DNA of 64,000 nt from Astropecten irregularis (lineage: Eukaryota > Echinodermata > Asteroidea > Paxillosida > Astropectinidae). Shown in pieces: positions 61,738 through 64,000 of this stretch (position 1 is the stretch's first letter; each line of letters starts with the position of its first letter). The position numbers and the translations under genes were made by a program. The stretch is from the NCBI GenBank assembly GCA_963971285.1, contig OZ020248.1:21783873-21847872 (forward strand), in the 5' to 3' direction. Under the pieces are notes generated by a model. That model had not been told where the DNA came from, did not search any database, and saw only the letters and a program-made list of their open reading frames with translations.

Positions 61738-61995
61738 AGAGATTGAAGGTTTTGTTGACCCCTATTATACTGGAGTCTTCTGCTTTATGTATGTGTTGAA
61801 GTAGCATTAATGCAATTAATTTGTGTGTCTGTACATGAGGATGATGGATAGTATCTTTGCATGTCTTCTCATGATATGTCTCACACTATCGAGACTCGTC
61901 CAAGTCGATCTCCATGTTGAAAATGTCGTCAGCAAATGTGCACTTCCCAGCTTGTTGATGTAGTTCTCCCTGTGTCGAATGTTCTCCACTTGTTT
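61738..61995. repeat. Dispersed repeat, copy 1 (pair with 63607-63870)
   Basis: Begins GATTGAAGGTTTTGTTGACC in both copies, same orientation, about 85 percent alike by eye. The minus strand reads KCTFADDIFNMEIDLDESR here and a related peptide in copy 2, so it may come from a TE coding region. Confidence 0.8.
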
Positions 61996-62024
61996 CTCAT
62001 TTGATCATGAAATAACCACTTTAA

Positions 62025-62192
62025 AGTCATTGAAAAGTGAACAAAGAAAATTTGATTGGAGCGGGATTCGAACCGGCGAGCTCCTGAATATTGTACAGGC
62101 GCTCTACCAACTGAGCTATCCAGCCCTACATTGGTGGTGTTCCCAATAACACTGCCAACTTAGGGCTGGAAGCTCAGTTGGTAGAAATTTCT
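62025..62192 (-). repeat. tRNA-derived SINE, second copy of the 15.3-kb family
   Basis: On the minus strand: A box TAGCTCAGTTGGTAGAGC, a 17-base anticodon arm with C at position 33, B box CCGGTTCGAATCC, then the tail ATTTTCTTTGTTCACTTTTC. A partial A-box copy (plus strand TAGGGCTGGAAGCTCAG, 62160-62177) lies in inverse orientation beside it. Again a tRNA-like head with an inverted partial copy. Confidence 0.8.
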
Positions 62193-62499
62193 TTTTGATG
62201 AGGACATCCTTCATGATGCTGAAAGATTACTCAACAGCTGGGCCATGGAAACAGCTTATTAAGGCAAATACCATATTAGTCAGGTTTGGGTATGTGCTTG
62301 CATTTATTCACTTCAGAAACTCACAATGTCCATGCTTTGCAATGACATGTGCATTTTGAAACCAAGCTACATGTATTTATCTGGCTAATGCTGCTACGTT
62401 CATGTTTTTTAGCATCAACTCTGCCTGACTTGTGCCATGTATTTTTTCACTGGCAGATTTGTGAGACTTGGCCAACATATGATTGTCTTATTAACAATG

Positions 62500-62870
62500 C
62501 GCTCTTACAGAGTCAACCCTGAAGTTGTCGGTGCCATCATAGAAAATGTTCCGTTTGCGCCTGGGTTCATATCTCTGCACACTGTGTTGAACATTTGCAT
62601 CACCATCATAACGTATGAACGTAGCCATTTCCACTGAGTTTCTCATTGTGGCCTGTATGTTGGCTTCCTCTTCGTATTTTCATGGTCATGGGCTGTGCTC
62701 TCTCCCTTTAGATTACTTAAAAAAAATAGCTTTAACTTTTATGGGATCCAATGGCTTGGATGTCTTGTCCCCTTTCTCCTTGCGCAACCCCATGCCACTT
62801 GATGCTGCCAGTTCTTCTTCCTTAAAGACAAGATCAATAGCCTCATTCATTCAGCAGCTTCTTTCCCTTG
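62500..62870 (-). pseudogene. ZMYM/DUF4371-type zinc-finger start, broken
   Basis: RRKRNIFYDGTDNFRVDSVR, followed by AHC, parallels KRQNVFYKGTDNFKTDLIRT in the Tc1 chimera at 44.8 kb. Upstream, KEEELAASSGMGLRKEKGDK then KPLDPIKVKAIFF is the basic lead-in. Stops separate the pieces. A hAT-type N-terminal relic. Confidence 0.5.
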
Positions 62871-62874
62871 TTTG

Positions 62875-63460
62875 CTGCCTTGGAAGCCCTTTGTATCATT
62901 GTCCTGTATCCCACCTTGCTCACCAGCACCCCAGCATATCTCAGGGGGTTTACTGGATCATTGATGAGCAATCTCTGAAAGACATAAAAGAAGTATCATG
63001 GACATGTGTTATCTTCAGTTCTGTACAAATTCAACCTTTGGAAGGTTTAAGTGATTTTCATTGCGTCAGTACTTGTCTTGATTACTTGCAACATCACAAA
63101 AATTTTCATTTGCTTTCCCATGAAAGACAGTTTTCTAAATCGTAGCATCATGGAATGAGAAGGTTTTCAATGTCTTTATTAACTGTACCAGTTCAGTCTA
63201 TTTGTCAACAGTTAGGGGGCCTATAGGTCGATAGTAGATCACATCCTCGGAGGATTCAACTGAGTTCTTAGACATTAATGATTCACAAAGACACATGTTG
63301 GCTCTACAGGGTAGGTAAACTTTAATCCCCTAAATACGGTGATTTTTCATGTACAAAGCAAATCAAATCCATTTTGAAATTTGTGACACTTTCAATTCAT
63401 ATCAAGGAGGTTATGTAGATTAAATATTTACATACACAGTCAACACAGATGAATGGGGTA
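62875..63460. other. No gene recognised
   Basis: A plus frame through this area is a by-product of the minus-strand relic next to it. Nothing else supported. Confidence 0.35.
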
Positions 63461-63464
63461 GTCA

Positions 63465-63635
63465 TTGGTTGTTGTCCTCTTTACTGCTACGTTCTTGTAC
63501 ATCAATGATGTGACGTGGAGAGGGCCAAGATTGAAGGTTTTGAATTGGTAGTCATTGGTTCTTCACTGCTACGTTCTTGTACATCAATGATGTGACGTGG
63601 AGAGGGCCAAGATTGAAGGTTTTGTTGACCCCTAT
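63465..63635. repeat. Tandem duplication of about 80 bp
   Basis: GGTAGTCATTGGTT, then ACTGCTACGTTCTTGTACAT and TGTGACGTGGAGAGGGCCAA occur twice in a row; the second copy leads into the dispersed repeat at 63607. Confidence 0.9.
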
Positions 63636-63870
63636 TATACTGGAGTCTTCTGCTTTATATGTGTTGAAGTAGCATGGCTTAATTCAATCAATATGGGTGT
63701 CTGTACATATGATGATGGATGGTATCTTTGCGCGTCTTCTCATGACACGTCTCACAAATCCAGACTCGTCCAAGTCGATCTCGATACTTAAAATGTCATC
63801 AGCCAATGTGTGCTTCTCAGCTTGTTGATGTCTCTTGTTCTCCCTGTGTCAAATGTTCTCCACTTGTTTC
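63607..63870. repeat. Dispersed repeat, copy 2
   Basis: See 61738-61995; same orientation, with a small deletion (TATGTATGTG to TATATGTG) and an insertion (CTCTT) relative to copy 1. Confidence 0.8.
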
Positions 63871-64000
63871 TTATTTCTTGGAGTGAATGTGATGCAAAGA
63901 TTTCTTTGACTCATGATAAACCTCAGCTGGTTTCCTGAACCCCACTTGCTCTCTGATCTTCAGGGTCAGATTATTTTCTAAAATCCCCCTACATGCCCAA

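Noticed and set aside
62080-62145. tRNA gene on the minus strand
   Set aside because: C at position 33, mismatched anticodon stem and a SINE tail; a repeat copy.
62615-63145. Plus-strand 176-codon frame
   Set aside because: No protein-like motif, and it overlaps a recognisable minus-strand zinc-finger relic.

Overview
This is eukaryotic DNA, A+T-rich, with introns (many GT..AG junctions), frequent palindromic words such as acatgtac and taggccta, and tRNA-derived repeats. The word usage and the mix of transposon families suggest a marine invertebrate, most likely an echinoderm or another ambulacrarian. This is a guess from sequence style, not a database match. No bacterial features (operons, Shine-Dalgarno sites, CRISPR) are present.

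The window is a graveyard of transposable elements (TEs) and TE-associated genes, nested and mostly broken. Relics I can place, left to right: Myb/SANT protein and Kolobok-like transposase (0.5-2.1 kb); hAT C-terminus (3 kb); DUF6589-associated protein and protein-kinase C-lobe (5.5-7.1 kb); SANT, RecQ-like and DUF4806-like exons (8.6-10 kb); hAT/DUF4371 piece, two P-element (THAP9-like) transposases, an inverted tRNA-SINE pair, a BESS-domain exon and a DDE-like transposase (12-18 kb). A ~5 kb sequence is present twice in direct orientation (20.2-26.1 and 29.9-34.9 kb). Each copy carries its own private insertion, and a Harbinger-type MITE and a YqaJ exon lie between them. Then follow piggyBac, alpha-kinase and KDZ transposase pieces (36.5-39.2 kb); a third P-like transposase split by a GATC-dense element (41.8-43.7 kb); a zinc-finger/Tc1-mariner chimera (43.9-44.9 kb); a hAT-type non-autonomous element with long repeat arms (46.5-48.1 kb); C2H2, SANT, hAT and kinase N-lobe pieces (48.5-50.4 kb); two DUF6589-type copies, a second Kolobok-like relic and an intact two-exon zinc-finger gene with a 51-bp coding minisatellite (51-55 kb); a piggyBac chimera, a coiled-coil protein with 30-bp repeats, a MULE-like domain, and hAT/BED pieces (57-62.6 kb).

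All roughly 35 recognisable coding relics are on the minus strand; I recognised none on the plus strand. Together with their diversity, nesting and decay, this is the most striking property of the window. A plus-strand transcript would be antisense to many TE families, as in a uni-strand piRNA cluster or an intron purged of sense-oriented TEs. Most of the genes do not work together: they are fragments of unrelated elements. The likely exception is the minus-strand set at 54.9-51.9 kb, which may be one multi-exon gene.
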